A DNA stretch of 42,756 bases from Chryseobacterium gleum (GCA_945878635.1 CAMCTV010000006.1:1-42756), one strand, 5' to 3'; shown: positions 17,372-26,450, numbered from the stretch's first letter. Made by a program: numbers and translations. The notes: generated by a model not told the origin, from the sequence alone.

Positions 17372-18583
17372 ATGACACAAGATAAATTACAATTTCAAAT
17401 TCCGAGTGGGGTAAACAAGTGGACCACGATCGGTATGGGTATTGGTTTGGCTGCCTTGATTGGCGGTTGGTTTGTTGACCATACAGAGCACCATCAATAT
17501 TGGTGGGCCAATATCTTAATCAATGGTTTCTTTTTCTTTGCCATTTCGTTGGGAGCAATGTTCTTTTATTCATTGCAGTATGCAACAGAAGCGGCATGGT
17601 CTGCCATGGTGAAGCGCGTTTTTGAAGCTATGTTTCAGTTTATTCCTGTTGGTGTAGGGATTGTTTTGTTGGTTGTGCTTGCAGGACAGTTTCACCTAAA
17701 TCATTTGTACCATTGGATGGATCCAGAATTGCACGACGTCAATTCACCGGCCTATGATGAGATCATTGCCAATAAGAAGCCCTATTTGTCTGCATGGTTC
17801 TTTTGGTTGAGAATGTTGGCGTATGCTGGTGTTTTCATTTACTTCTCACGTAAGTTCCGTGAGTGGTCTATGCAAGAAGATACAGAGGGTGGTACCATTT
17901 TGCACTACATGCAATACCGCAAGAGTGCTGTATTCTTGGTTTTCTTTGCGGTATTCTCTTCTACCATGTCTTGGGATGTATTGATGAGCATTGATACGCA
18001 CTGGTATTCTACCATGTATGGTTGGTATATCTTCTCAGGAATGTGGGTTACTACCATGATTTTTGCAACATTGTCCATCGTGTGGATGAAGAATTTGGGT
18101 TATTTCCAAAAGTTGAATGATTCTCATATTCATGACTTGGGAAAATGGATTTTTGCCATTTCCATGTTGTGGAGTTACTTGTGGTTCTGTCAGTATATGT
18201 TGATTTGGTATTCTGATATTCCAGAAGAGGTGACTTATTTCGAAGAGCGTTATGAGCATTACATGGGCATGATGTGGACCATATTTTTTGTGAATTTTGT
18301 TGTTCCATTTTATGTCTTGCTTTCTCGCGATGCAAAGCGCAATACAAAGTATTTGACACGTGTTGGTGTAATCATTTTTGTATCTCACTTCTTTGATTTG
18401 TATTTGGCTGTTGTACCTGGTACTAATCATGGACATGAAGTTTTTACATATTGGTTCGAATTTGGTTTGTTTATTGGTTTTTTAGGTTTATTTGTACGCA
18501 TGTTCACAATAGCATTAACAAAGGCCAACTTGATTCCATTGAAACACCCGTTCTTGGAAGAAAGTGAGCATCACAGCATTTAA
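17372..18583 (+). CDS. actF: Alternative complex III membrane subunit ActF
   Basis: Integral membrane protein of 403 residues with about ten helices, a divergent relative of ActC. It begins with a soluble stretch (LQFQIPSGVNKWTTIGMGIG). Many helices are rich in aromatic residues (LWSYLWFCQYMLIWYSDIPEE, TIFFVNFVVPFYVLL). Conserved acidic and histidine residues sit in and between helices (HLNHLYHWMDPELHD). In known complexes ActF has been proposed as the proton-path or structural counterpart of ActC. It is followed by coxB after 31 bases without a terminator, which ties complex III and oxidase into one transcript. Confidence 0.93.
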   Translation: MTQDKLQFQIPSGVNKWTTIGMGIGLAALIGGWFVDHTEHHQYWWANILINGFFFFAISLGAMFFYSLQYATEAAWSAMVKRVFEAMFQFIPVGVGIVLLVVLAGQFHLNHLYHWMDPELHDVNSPAYDEIIANKKPYLSAWFFWLRMLAYAGVFIYFSRKFREWSMQEDTEGGTILHYMQYRKSAVFLVFFAVFSSTMSWDVLMSIDTHWYSTMYGWYIFSGMWVTTMIFATLSIVWMKNLGYFQKLNDSHIHDLGKWIFAISMLWSYLWFCQYMLIWYSDIPEEVTYFEERYEHYMGMMWTIFFVNFVVPFYVLLSRDAKRNTKYLTRVGVIIFVSHFFDLYLAVVPGTNHGHEVFTYWFEFGLFIGFLGLFVRMFTIALTKANLIPLKHPFLEESEHHSI

Positions 18584-18614
18584 CGGTAAAGTAGGAAAGT
18601 AAAAAAGAAAAACA

Positions 18615-19844
18615 ATGAATCTATTCATTCTTTTAGTGTTGGTCTTGGCAATTATCGCAATTGCGCAATTGACAAAAGTGTATGACTTATCTCGTAGTCT
18701 GAGAAATACACGTGAAGAGGAGGTATCAGTAGCAGACAATCGGTTGAATGCAAATGCATGGATCGTTTGGATGATTGCATTCTTCGCTGGTACTATTTAT
18801 TTGTATGTAAAATACGGAGACTATCTCCCTGAATCAGCGTCTGAGCACGGTGTAGCGGTGGATAAGTTGATGTCTGTGAATATTTGGATGATAACGATAG
18901 TGTTTTTTATCGTTAACTATTTCTTGTTCACGTTCGCCAATAAGTACAGATTCAATCCAGCTAGAAGAGCCAAGTTCTTTGCTCATGATAACCGTTTGGA
19001 GATGATTTGGACTTTAGTACCAGGTGTTACCATGGCTTTCATCATTGTTTACGGATTGATTACTTGGAACAATATGACAGGTGCTGCATCCGCTGATGCC
19101 TTGCAAATTGAGTTGTATTCTAAGCAGTTTGACTGGACGGCTCGTTATCCTGGAGAGAACAAAGTATTTGGTGCAGCTGATTTCAATTTGATTGGAACCA
19201 CCAACGGTTTGGGTTTGGTTACTGAAGAAGGAGTAGCTGCTAAATTGGCGGAAATTGATCACAATCTTGAACAAACAGAAAAAGCTATTGCTAATGGTAA
19301 GGCAGAGGGAACAATGCCAGACAGTTACATGGAGAGTTTGGAAGATCAATTGTATAAGTTAAAGCGTCACAAGCAGCGCATCTTGGACCTGAAGGAGAAT
19401 GAGTTAAATGGCATCAGTCAATGGAAATCAGGTGCAGATGATAAATTGGTAAAGGGTGAGTTCCACATACCAGTTGGCCAAGAGATTGAGTTTGTTTTCC
19501 GTTCTCAGGATGTAATTCACTCTGCTTATATGCCTCATTTTAGAGCCCAGATGAACTGCGTACCAGGTGTGCCAACACGCTTTAAAATGAAGCCTACGAT
19601 CACAACGGCTGAGATGAGACAAAAGCTTGGAAACGATAAATTTGATTACATCTTATTGTGTAACAAAGTATGCGGAGCTGCCCACTTTAACATGAAGATG
19701 ACAGTGGTAGTTGATACTCCAGAAGATTTTGCGGCTTGGTTGGCTGAACAGAAGACGTTTGGCGGAGAGAAGAAAGATAAAAAAGAAGAAGTACCTGCGT
19801 CGCCCGCAGCTGATACTACTAAAACAATGGCATCAATTAATTAA
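18615..19844 (+). CDS. coxB: Cytochrome c oxidase subunit II with large internal insertion
   Basis: Protein of 409 residues. Hydrophobic helices lie at about 3-19, 47-66, 88-107 and 133-150, followed by a periplasmic cupredoxin domain. CuA ligands are visible as His302 (DVIHSAYMP) and CNKVCGAAHFNM (Cys349, Cys353, His357, Met360). The residue between the cysteines that is Glu in the bovine and Paracoccus proteins is Lys351 here. Between the strand QFDWTARYPG (171-180) and GEFHIPVGQEIEF (281-293) lies an insert of about 85 residues. It includes a charged, likely coiled-coil stretch (about 208-263). A charged tail ends the protein. It receives electrons from the act complex cytochromes. Confidence 0.95.
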   Translation: MNLFILLVLVLAIIAIAQLTKVYDLSRSLRNTREEEVSVADNRLNANAWIVWMIAFFAGTIYLYVKYGDYLPESASEHGVAVDKLMSVNIWMITIVFFIVNYFLFTFANKYRFNPARRAKFFAHDNRLEMIWTLVPGVTMAFIIVYGLITWNNMTGAASADALQIELYSKQFDWTARYPGENKVFGAADFNLIGTTNGLGLVTEEGVAAKLAEIDHNLEQTEKAIANGKAEGTMPDSYMESLEDQLYKLKRHKQRILDLKENELNGISQWKSGADDKLVKGEFHIPVGQEIEFVFRSQDVIHSAYMPHFRAQMNCVPGVPTRFKMKPTITTAEMRQKLGNDKFDYILLCNKVCGAAHFNMKMTVVVDTPEDFAAWLAEQKTFGGEKKDKKEEVPASPAADTTKTMASIN

Positions 19845-19859
19845 TAAATAGAGAGAGAA

Positions 19860-21629
19860 ATGGGAGCACATTCAAACGATCACGGACATCACGAGGAAAG
19901 CTTTGTCTCAAAATATATCTTTTCTCAAGATCACAAGATGATTTCCAAGCAGTTTTTAGTGACTGCAATTTTTATGGGAATCATTGCAGTTATGTTGTCT
20001 ATTTTCTTCCGCCTACAATTGGGCTGGCCGGGGGAGAAGTTCGGCATTTTAAACGCTTTCCTTGGTGACAAGTGGGCGCCAGATGGAATCTTGGATAAAA
20101 ACGCTTATTTGGCCATGGTGACCATTCATGGTACCATCATGGTATTCTTTGTATTGACAGGTGGTTTGTCTGGAACTTTTGCCAACTTGCTTATTCCATT
20201 GCAAATTGGTGCACGTGACATGGCGTCTGGTTTTATTAACATGTTGTCTTATTGGTTCTTTTTGGTTTCAAGTTTAATCATGGTGGCTTCTTTGTTTGTT
20301 GAAGGTGGTGCAGCTTCAGGTGGTTGGACAATTTATCCTCCTTTATCTGCTCTTCCTCAAGCCATGCCAGGTTCTGGAACGGGAATGACTTTGTGGTTGA
20401 TTTCAATGGTTCTGTTTGTTGCCTCTTCATTGTTAGGCGGACTGAACTACGTGGTTACAATTATCAATTTAAGAACAAAGGGAATGAAGATGACACGTCT
20501 TCCATTGACCATTTGGGCTTTGTTCGTTACGGCTATCCTCGGTGTTCTTTCATTCCCAGTATTGGTTTCTTGTGTGGTTTTGTTGATCATGGACCGTTCA
20601 ATGGGTACTGCGTTTTATTTGTCTGACATTTTTATTCAAGGTGAGGCTTTGGATGTAACCGGTGGTTCTCCCATTCTGTTCCAACATTTGTTTTGGTTTT
20701 TGGGTCACCCTGAAGTGTACATTGTATTGTTGCCTGCTTTGGGTATCTCTTCTGAAATTATAGCCACAAACTCTCGTAAGCCAATCTTTGGTTACAAAGC
20801 GATGATTGGTTCAATCTTGGCCATCGGTTTCTTGTCATTCATTGTTTGGGGTCACCACATGTACGTTACTGGAATGAATCCTTTCATTGGTTCAGTTTTC
20901 GTATTCACCACACTTTTGATTGCCATTCCATCAGCTGTAAAAGCGTTTAACTATATCACAACTTTGTGGCAGGGTAATATCAAGTTTACACCAGCCATGT
21001 TGTTTTCAATTGGATTGGTGAGTACATTTGTGACAGGTGGTCTAACGGGTATCGTACTTGCTGACTCTGCTTTAGATGTGAATGTCCATGATACGTATTT
21101 TGTGGTAGCTCACTTCCACATTGTAATGGGTATGTCTGCCATTTTTGGTATGTTGGGTGGTATTTATCACTGGTTCCCCAAAATGTATGGTAGAATGATG
21201 AATTCGAAGTTGGGCTATGCACACTTCTGGTTAACCATGGTTTGCGGATTTGGGGTATTTTTCCCGATGCACTTTGTAGGTATCGCTGGAGCTCCCCGCC
21301 GTTACTATGACTACTCAGAGTTTGATTACTTAGATACAGTCATCAGTTTGAATCCTATGATTTCAACCTTTGCCATCATTGGTGGAGCAGCACAATTGTT
21401 GTTCTTGTTCAACTTCTTCCATAGTATTTGGTATGGTCAAAAGTCGACGCAGAATCCATGGAAATCAAACACATTGGAGTGGACTACACCAGTGGCACAC
21501 ATTCATGGTAACTGGCCGGGCGCTCTTCCAGAGGTTCACCGTTGGGCGTATGATTATTCCAACCCTGAGCACGAAGAAGATTTTGTTTCTCAGATAGTAC
21601 CATTGAAAGCCGGTGAGCACGCTCACTAA
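19860..21629 (+). CDS. coxA: Cytochrome c oxidase subunit I (aa3 type, A family)
   Basis: Heme-copper oxidase catalytic subunit of 589 residues with about twelve helices. His90 (VTIHGTIMVFF) is the likely low-spin heme ligand. GHPEVY gives the CuB ligand His283, Glu285 and Tyr287, the cross-linked Tyr. His332 and His333 (WGHHMY) are the other CuB ligands. HDTYFVVAHFH holds the high-spin heme and second low-spin heme ligands. The helix with PSAVKAFNY has the K-channel Lys. These features define the A family. It ends 15 bases before a possible TTG start and 20 bases before a strong terminator. Subunits III and IV and assembly factors are not in the window. Confidence 0.97.
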   Translation: MGAHSNDHGHHEESFVSKYIFSQDHKMISKQFLVTAIFMGIIAVMLSIFFRLQLGWPGEKFGILNAFLGDKWAPDGILDKNAYLAMVTIHGTIMVFFVLTGGLSGTFANLLIPLQIGARDMASGFINMLSYWFFLVSSLIMVASLFVEGGAASGGWTIYPPLSALPQAMPGSGTGMTLWLISMVLFVASSLLGGLNYVVTIINLRTKGMKMTRLPLTIWALFVTAILGVLSFPVLVSCVVLLIMDRSMGTAFYLSDIFIQGEALDVTGGSPILFQHLFWFLGHPEVYIVLLPALGISSEIIATNSRKPIFGYKAMIGSILAIGFLSFIVWGHHMYVTGMNPFIGSVFVFTTLLIAIPSAVKAFNYITTLWQGNIKFTPAMLFSIGLVSTFVTGGLTGIVLADSALDVNVHDTYFVVAHFHIVMGMSAIFGMLGGIYHWFPKMYGRMMNSKLGYAHFWLTMVCGFGVFFPMHFVGIAGAPRRYYDYSEFDYLDTVISLNPMISTFAIIGGAAQLLFLFNFFHSIWYGQKSTQNPWKSNTLEWTTPVAHIHGNWPGALPEVHRWAYDYSNPEHEEDFVSQIVPLKAGEHAH

Positions 21630-21642
21630 TCAAATAGAAAGT

Positions 21643-22299
21643 TTGAATAAAATCCGCAACATTGTGTTGCGGATTTTTTGTTTGTGTTCAATTACAATTT
21701 TCACCTTGTCACTCAGTGCTCAAAATTACCCATTGGGAGATTCGCTGAAATACCATTTGCAGTCCGAACCAAAGCCTACAGTTTACTGGACCAGTTACAA
21801 TTCATTCATTACGGGGCGTCGAATAGGAATACAAGCATTAAAAGCTGGGTTAATTTTCAATAAAAGATTGACTTTTGGAGTTGGTTATCACTGGATGGAA
21901 GGAGGTGTGGATGAGTTTTTACCACAGCAAGGAAGGATGATACCGCTGAAGATGAGATATGCTTCTGTGTTTGGCGAGTTTGTGTTTTATAACAAAAACA
22001 ATTGGATTGGTACTCTTCCGGTGCAGTTGGGTTGTGGCAAGTCTTTTTTGCATTGGAAAGATGATGGCGAAAATGTAAAATGGAAGGAGGGTATGGTCAT
22101 TTTATATGAGCCTTCCATTTCGATAGAATATAAATTTTCTCCATGGATAGCGGTAGGTATGGGATACGGTTATCGAATTATGTTGAAGAACAATCGAGCA
22201 ATCGATCAAAACTTTTATGCCCCTTTGTATGTTTTCAAGGCTAGAATACTATTTGAGGAATTGTGGGAGAGATATCAGGATAGAATCTTGACAGATTGA
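21643..22299 (+). CDS. Unrecognised exported protein, outer-membrane-barrel-like
   Basis: There is no ATG near the start. The best candidates are TTG 21643, GTG 21664 and TTG 21667, all before a signal peptide ending TLSLSAQ. From 21643 the protein has 218 residues. The mature part alternates aromatic and polar residues (VYWTSYNSFITGRRIGI, LTFGVGYHWMEGG, WIAVGMGYGYRIML), as outer membrane beta strands do, and ends in LFEELWERYQDRILTD. Oddly, a perfect terminator hairpin (21649-21679) lies in the first codons. The gene would therefore be expressed by read-through from the respiratory operon, or from a promoter I cannot see. The family is not recognised and no function is assigned. Confidence 0.65.
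   Translation: MNKIRNIVLRIFCLCSITIFTLSLSAQNYPLGDSLKYHLQSEPKPTVYWTSYNSFITGRRIGIQALKAGLIFNKRLTFGVGYHWMEGGVDEFLPQQGRMIPLKMRYASVFGEFVFYNKNNWIGTLPVQLGCGKSFLHWKDDGENVKWKEGMVILYEPSISIEYKFSPWIAVGMGYGYRIMLKNNRAIDQNFYAPLYVFKARILFEELWERYQDRILTD
21649..21679 (+). terminator. Intrinsic terminator of the act-cox operon, inside the next gene
   Basis: AAAATCCGCAAC (21649-21660) pairs perfectly with GTTGCGGATTTT (21666-21677) over a five-base loop, and the T-run extends to 21679. It begins 20 bases after the coxA stop. It overlaps the signal-peptide codons of the following reading frame. Confidence 0.9.
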
Positions 22300-22301
22300 T
22301 T

Positions 22302-22309
22302 TAACTTTG
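22302..22309 (+). promoter_or_regulatory. -7 element directly before ruvB
   Basis: TAACTTTG matches TAnnTTTG exactly and ends only four bases before the ruvB ATG. Transcription would then begin at or next to the start codon, giving a leaderless or nearly leaderless message. Confidence 0.45.
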
Positions 22310-22313
22310 TATT

Positions 22314-23333
22314 ATGTCTGAATTTGATATCCGTGCCCAAGCGGAAAATGGAGGTGATCGTGATTTTGAGCGTGCATTGCGCCCAAAGATGTTTGATGAT
22401 TTTACAGGCCAACGCCAAGTTTTGGAGAATCTTCAAATATTTGTCTCTGCCGCCAAATTGCGCGATGAAAGTTTGGATCATGTTCTATTGCATGGCCCAC
22501 CCGGTCTGGGAAAAACCACCTTGGCCAATATCATTGCCAATGAAATGGGCGTAGGGATAAAAACGACTTCTGGCCCTGTGCTCGATAAGCCAGCTGATTT
22601 GGCCGGATTGTTAACCAATTTGGAACCCAATGATATTTTGTTTATCGATGAGATTCATCGGTTGAGTCCAGTGGTAGAGGAGTATCTGTACTCCGCTATG
22701 GAAGATTTTAAAATTGATTTGGTGATTGATACGGGACCCAATGCACGAACCGTTCAAATTGCCCTTAATCCGTTTACCTTGGTGGGCGCGACAACACGTT
22801 CTGGATTGTTGACTTCTCCTTTGCGCGCCAGATTTGGAATCAATTCGCGTTTGTCCTATTACGACGCCCGCATTTTAACGGACATCGTAGAAAGAAGTGC
22901 TGGTATATTGGGAATTCCCATCAATGAATCGGCAGCATTTGAAATGGCCCGCCGCAGCCGTGGTACACCAAGGATAGCCAACGCATTGCTTAGGCGTGTA
23001 AGGGACTTTGCCCAAATCAAAGGTGATGGCACCATTGCCTTGGATATTACGCAAACGGCATTGAGTGCGCTGAATGTAGATACTTTTGGTCTGGATGAAA
23101 TGGACAATAAAATCTTGACTTGCCTCATGGATAAATTCAATGGCGGACCTGTAGGTCTCACCACCATCGCAACGGCCGTAGGCGAGGATTCTGGCACCAT
23201 AGAAGAGGTATATGAGCCATTCCTCATCCAAGAAGGATTTCTGATCAGAACACCAAGAGGAAGACAAATCACAGACAAGACCTACACCCATTTGGGCAAA
23301 GGAATCAAAAGAAATCCAGGACAGTTGTTTTAG
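22314..23333 (+). CDS. ruvB: Holliday junction branch-migration ATPase RuvB
   Basis: AAA+ motor of 339 residues, the usual length, that forms hexameric rings on DNA and drives branch migration with RuvA. The Walker A segment is GPPGLGKTT (61-69) and Walker B is FIDEIHRL. The family stretch [11 protein letters not shown], sensor 1 GATTRSGLL, and the C-terminal winged-helix region with [15 protein letters not shown] and TPRGRQ are all present. The N-terminus before ERALRP is short and variable, so the exact start is open. queG begins two bases after the stop. ruvA and ruvC are not nearby. Confidence 0.98.
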   Translation: MSEFDIRAQAENGGDRDFERALRPKMFDDFTGQRQVLENLQIFVSAAKLRDESLDHVLLHGPPGLGKTTLANIIANEMGVGIKTTSGPVLDKPADLAGLLTNLEPNDILFIDEIHRLSPVVEEYLYSAMEDFKIDLVIDTGPNARTVQIALNPFTLVGATTRSGLLTSPLRARFGINSRLSYYDARILTDIVERSAGILGIPINESAAFEMARRSRGTPRIANALLRRVRDFAQIKGDGTIALDITQTALSALNVDTFGLDEMDNKILTCLMDKFNGGPVGLTTIATAVGEDSGTIEEVYEPFLIQEGFLIRTPRGRQITDKTYTHLGKGIKRNPGQLF

Positions 23334-23335
23334 CT

Positions 23336-24262
23336 ATGAACCTTATTGCCCATCAACGAAGCCAAGACGTAAAAAAATGGGCCAATGAATTGGGCTTTTT
23401 AAGCTGTGGTATTGGCGTATCTGGATTTTTACGGGAAGAGGCGCCTCGTCTAGAAAATTGGTTGACCCATGGTTTTCATGGTAAAATGTCCTACATGGAA
23501 CGCCATTTTGATGAAAGGTTGGACACGCAGAAATTGGTACCGGGAAGTAAGTCAGTCATCAGTTTATTGTATAACTATTTTCCTGAGAAATGTCTAAATG
23601 GGGAAGATACTAAGATTGCAAAGTATGCATATGGAGAAGATTATCATTTTGTAGTAAAAGACAAAATGAGAGTTTTGCTCAACCAGATGACTTTGAGTTG
23701 GGGAGACATAGAGGGGAGGTGTTTTGTAGACAGTGCACCCATATTGGAAAAAACTTGGGCGGCAAAGTCAGGTTTGGGTTGGATTGGAAAGAATGCCAAT
23801 TTGATTCAAAAGCAAGTAGGGTCGTTTTTTTTTATTGCTGAGTTAATCATAGATATTGAATTGGAACCTGATGGACCTACTACGGATCATTGTGGCACGT
23901 GCACCAAGTGCATTGATGCGTGTCCAACGGAAGCCATTGTAGCTCCGCAGGTAGTAGATGGTAGCAAATGCATTGCCTACTTCACCATTGAACTGAAGGA
24001 GTCTATACCGGAGTCTTACAAAGGCCAATGGAATGAGTGGGTTTTTGGTTGTGATGTGTGTCAAGATGTGTGTCCTTGGAATCGGTTTTCGACTCTTCAC
24101 AATGAGCCTCGTTTCAACCCCAAGTTGGAGATATTGAACAAGACACAAAAGGATTGGTTGGAAACAACAGCAGAGGACTTTAAAAAACTTACAAAAGGAA
24201 CCGCATTGGAAAGGACAAAATGGAGTGGAATGATAAAAAATATTGGTCATTTAAGACCTTAG
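23336..24262 (+). CDS. queG: Epoxyqueuosine reductase
   Basis: Cobalamin-dependent iron-sulfur enzyme of 308 residues that reduces epoxyqueuosine to queuosine in tRNA, the last step of queuosine synthesis. Family motifs are [22 protein letters not shown] (around the catalytic Asp) and two cysteine clusters, [12 protein letters not shown] and [11 protein letters not shown], for two [4Fe-4S] centres. It lacks the C-terminal HEAT-like extension of longer homologues such as the Bacillus protein, and so matches the short form. It is tightly packed behind ruvB, probably co-transcribed. Confidence 0.95.
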   Translation: MNLIAHQRSQDVKKWANELGFLSCGIGVSGFLREEAPRLENWLTHGFHGKMSYMERHFDERLDTQKLVPGSKSVISLLYNYFPEKCLNGEDTKIAKYAYGEDYHFVVKDKMRVLLNQMTLSWGDIEGRCFVDSAPILEKTWAAKSGLGWIGKNANLIQKQVGSFFFIAELIIDIELEPDGPTTDHCGTCTKCIDACPTEAIVAPQVVDGSKCIAYFTIELKESIPESYKGQWNEWVFGCDVCQDVCPWNRFSTLHNEPRFNPKLEILNKTQKDWLETTAEDFKKLTKGTALERTKWSGMIKNIGHLRP

Positions 24263-24273
24263 ACAATTAAAGG

Positions 24274-24304
24274 TTGCTAATTTGCCGAAACTATTTTACA
24301 TTTA
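24274..24304 (+). promoter_or_regulatory. Candidate promoter for the lipoprotein pair
   Basis: TTG (24274-24276) and TACATTTA (24297-24304), the latter one base off TAnnTTTG, are 20 bases apart. The element ends 33 bases before the ATG at 24338. Confidence 0.35.
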
Positions 24305-24337
24305 TAGCGTTAAAAGACCAAAACTAAATATTCCCAT

Positions 24338-25240
24338 ATGAAGAAAAGATTGATTGGTTTTGTTGTGATGAGCGGATTGGCCATGTCGGCTTTGCAGTTC
24401 ACCTCATGCGGAGGATGTCAACAAAGCTCACAGCAACAGCCTCCAATGGATGCCAAAAAGGATTCCATGGACCAAGCCCGCATTGAGCAATTGAAGAAAA
24501 TATTTTTCAATATTCCTTCACCTATAGAGATGGCTTCTTTGATCAAGAAAGAAGGTTACTCTTATGACAAAAAGATGTTGAATCCCGTTGAAAATGTGGA
24601 TAAATACATTGGAGAGGCCAAGCAAGCCATCAATTTGGGGATTTATGGAGCTGATTTGAGTTATGCCTCCATTTTTGATCAAAAGCAAGAAAGCATGGTT
24701 TATTTTGCCGCGGCTAAAAAGCTAGCATCAGCCATGTCTATCGATGGTGGAATCAACGATTCAGTGGTCACCAAATTGGCAGAGAATCAAGACAACAGAG
24801 ATAGTATCCTTACAATTGTTACTTCTGCTTATGGTGATTTAAATGGTTATTTGAAAGAGAATGATCGGATTGAGATATCAGCATTGGTTATTTCAGGGGG
24901 GTGGTTGGAAGCATTGCATTTAAGTTTACAATATGCTCAAAAAGCAAAGGGTGATGCATTGAAGACCAGAATAGGTGAGCAAAAATTGGTTTTGGAAAAC
25001 TTATTGAACTACTATTCAAGTTTTGATTCCAAGCCTGTGTTGAACGATATGAAGAATGATCTTTTGGAAATTCAGAAGGTATTGAGTCAAGTAGAGATGT
25101 CGTCTCAAAAGACAACGACAACAAAAGCTGCAGATGGTGTAATGGTCATTGGAAATGGCGCTAAAACCGCTGTCAAGGATGACACCCTTAAGGCTTTAAC
25201 TGAAACAGTGAAAAAGATCAGAACCAAGTACATTTCCTAA
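24338..25240 (+). CDS. Unrecognised lipoprotein, helical
   Basis: Protein of 300 residues with a lipoprotein signal: MKKRLIGFVV, a hydrophobic core, then FTSCGGCQQS with the lipidated Cys near residue 24. A Gln/Ser-rich linker follows. The remainder is rich in Lys, Glu, Leu and Ala and looks all-helical, with segments such as IEQLKKIFFNIPSPIEMASL and GYLKENDRIEISALVISGGW. IPSPIEMASLIKKEG might be a conserved core. The end ALTETVKKIRTKYIS is amphipathic. I do not recognise the family and can give no function. A small exported protein starts at its stop codon (TAATG), so the two are probably made together. Confidence 0.75.
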   Translation: MKKRLIGFVVMSGLAMSALQFTSCGGCQQSSQQQPPMDAKKDSMDQARIEQLKKIFFNIPSPIEMASLIKKEGYSYDKKMLNPVENVDKYIGEAKQAINLGIYGADLSYASIFDQKQESMVYFAAAKKLASAMSIDGGINDSVVTKLAENQDNRDSILTIVTSAYGDLNGYLKENDRIEISALVISGGWLEALHLSLQYAQKAKGDALKTRIGEQKLVLENLLNYYSSFDSKPVLNDMKNDLLEIQKVLSQVEMSSQKTTTTKAADGVMVIGNGAKTAVKDDTLKALTETVKKIRTKYIS

Positions 25241-25677
25241 TGATTAATCCAATGAAGAAAATATTTTTCTCTCTTATCCTCAGTGTATTGATGGCCTCAG
25301 GGGCCTCTGCCCAATGCAGAGCATTTACCAAGAACCGTGTGTTGCCCAACTTGTCAGGATACATTCAAAATGAAAATTACAACGCTGCTCTATTCATGGA
25401 AGGCGATGAAGCGGAAGTGTTGATGACCTTTTACGGTGGAAAAGATTATCGTCTAGTTGTGATGGCTCACCCTGTCCTTCCAGAGGTCGAGTTTGAGGTT
25501 TTGGATACCAATGATGAATTGTTGTATACCAATAAAACAGCTACCAATAAGTCTAGTTTCGATTTTAGAATGGCCAATACACAGCAATTAAAGGTGCGTG
25601 TAAGGGTTCCAGATTCTGGTGGTACCATTGTCCGTCAAGGTTGTGTTACCGTTGTCGCAGGACACAAAGAAAAATAA
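25240..25677 (+). CDS. Unrecognised small exported protein
   Basis: Protein of 145 residues with a clear signal peptide (MKKIFFSLILSVLMASGASAQ if begun at the ATG 25252). The ATG at 25240 overlaps the stop of the preceding gene and is equally possible. The mature part, about 120 residues, looks beta-rich: YNAALFMEGDEAEVLMTFY, YRLVVMAHPVLPEVEFEVLD, FDFRMANTQQLKVRVRVPD. Two cysteines, one near the mature N-terminus and one near the C-terminus (RQGCVTVV), could form a disulfide. A single small beta-sandwich is plausible. The function is unknown. It ends 17 bases before a strong terminator. Confidence 0.75.
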   Translation: MINPMKKIFFSLILSVLMASGASAQCRAFTKNRVLPNLSGYIQNENYNAALFMEGDEAEVLMTFYGGKDYRLVVMAHPVLPEVEFEVLDTNDELLYTNKTATNKSSFDFRMANTQQLKVRVRVPDSGGTIVRQGCVTVVAGHKEK

Positions 25678-25694
25678 CATTTTGTTTGAAATGT

Positions 25695-25720
25695 AAAAGG
25701 ACCTCTGGGTCCTTTTTTTT
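25695..25720. terminator. Bidirectional terminator between the exported pair and birA
   Basis: AAAAGGACC (25695-25703) pairs with GGTCCTTTT (25708-25716) over a four-base loop, and a T-run extends to 25720. birA converges on it from the other strand. Confidence 0.9.
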
Positions 25721-26450
25721 ATTCCCAAATCCAACGTATTTCACCTGCTTGAAAAACCTGAGTACCCTGGGAAATGGTCTCAATTTGTAATCTTCCCCAC
25801 TCATCGACACCTATAATCTGACCAACCAAGCGTGCATCTTTGTGCAAAAATTCAATGGTTTTACCCATCTGATAAAGGTGTTGTAGGTAATGTTTGTTGA
25901 TGCCGATAGGGTTATTGTGTAACATTTCCAAATGTTCCAGCAATTGCTCATGAACAATGACAAGCATTGAATCAACGCTTTCAATATTAGATCCAGCCAG
26001 GCGCATAGACGTTGCTTTACTCACTGGAAATTGCAATTGCAAGACGTTAACACCAATGCCGCATAAGGAGGACTTCACATTGTCACCTTGAATGTTGTTT
26101 TCAATTAAAATTCCTGCAATTTTCTTATCTTGAACGATGATGTCATTGGGCCATTTGATGTAAACGTCTTTTTCCAGGCATACAGAGATACTATTGCGGA
26201 GGGCCAATGCTACTGCCTGATTGTATATAAAGCTATTGGCTACTTTTAGATGGTCGAAATAAAAAATCCAGGTGGCCATTAAGTTTTGATTGGCCGCACC
26301 ATGCCATGCATTGTCCCGTTGCCCTCTGCCTTGTGTTTGAAATTGCGCCGTAATGACAGACGCATGAGGCAATGTTTCCGATTTCATCAAATTGGAGGCA
26401 TAGTTGTTCGTTGAGTCTACGTCAAAAAGTGAAATGCGGTTAAATTCCAT
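25719..26450 (-). CDS. birA: Biotin--[acetyl-CoA-carboxylase] ligase, monofunctional
   Basis: Enzyme of 243 residues that makes biotinyl-AMP and attaches biotin to carrier proteins. It has the GRGQRDNAWHG biotinyl-AMP loop and KWPNDIIVQDKKIAGILIE in the central domain, and a small C-terminal SH3-like domain (VGQIIGVDEWGRLQIET). There is no N-terminal DNA-binding helix-turn-helix, so it should not be a repressor. The ATG at 26450 (MEFNRISLFDVDSTNNYA) is chosen. A 33-codon upstream extension is open, but it reads back into the rsfS start region and has no family likeness. It is divergent from rsfS. Confidence 0.93.
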   Translation of the reverse strand: MEFNRISLFDVDSTNNYASNLMKSETLPHASVITAQFQTQGRGQRDNAWHGAANQNLMATWIFYFDHLKVANSFIYNQAVALALRNSISVCLEKDVYIKWPNDIIVQDKKIAGILIENNIQGDNVKSSLCGIGVNVLQLQFPVSKATSMRLAGSNIESVDSMLVIVHEQLLEHLEMLHNNPIGINKHYLQHLYQMGKTIEFLHKDARLVGQIIGVDEWGRLQIETISQGTQVFQAGEIRWIWE

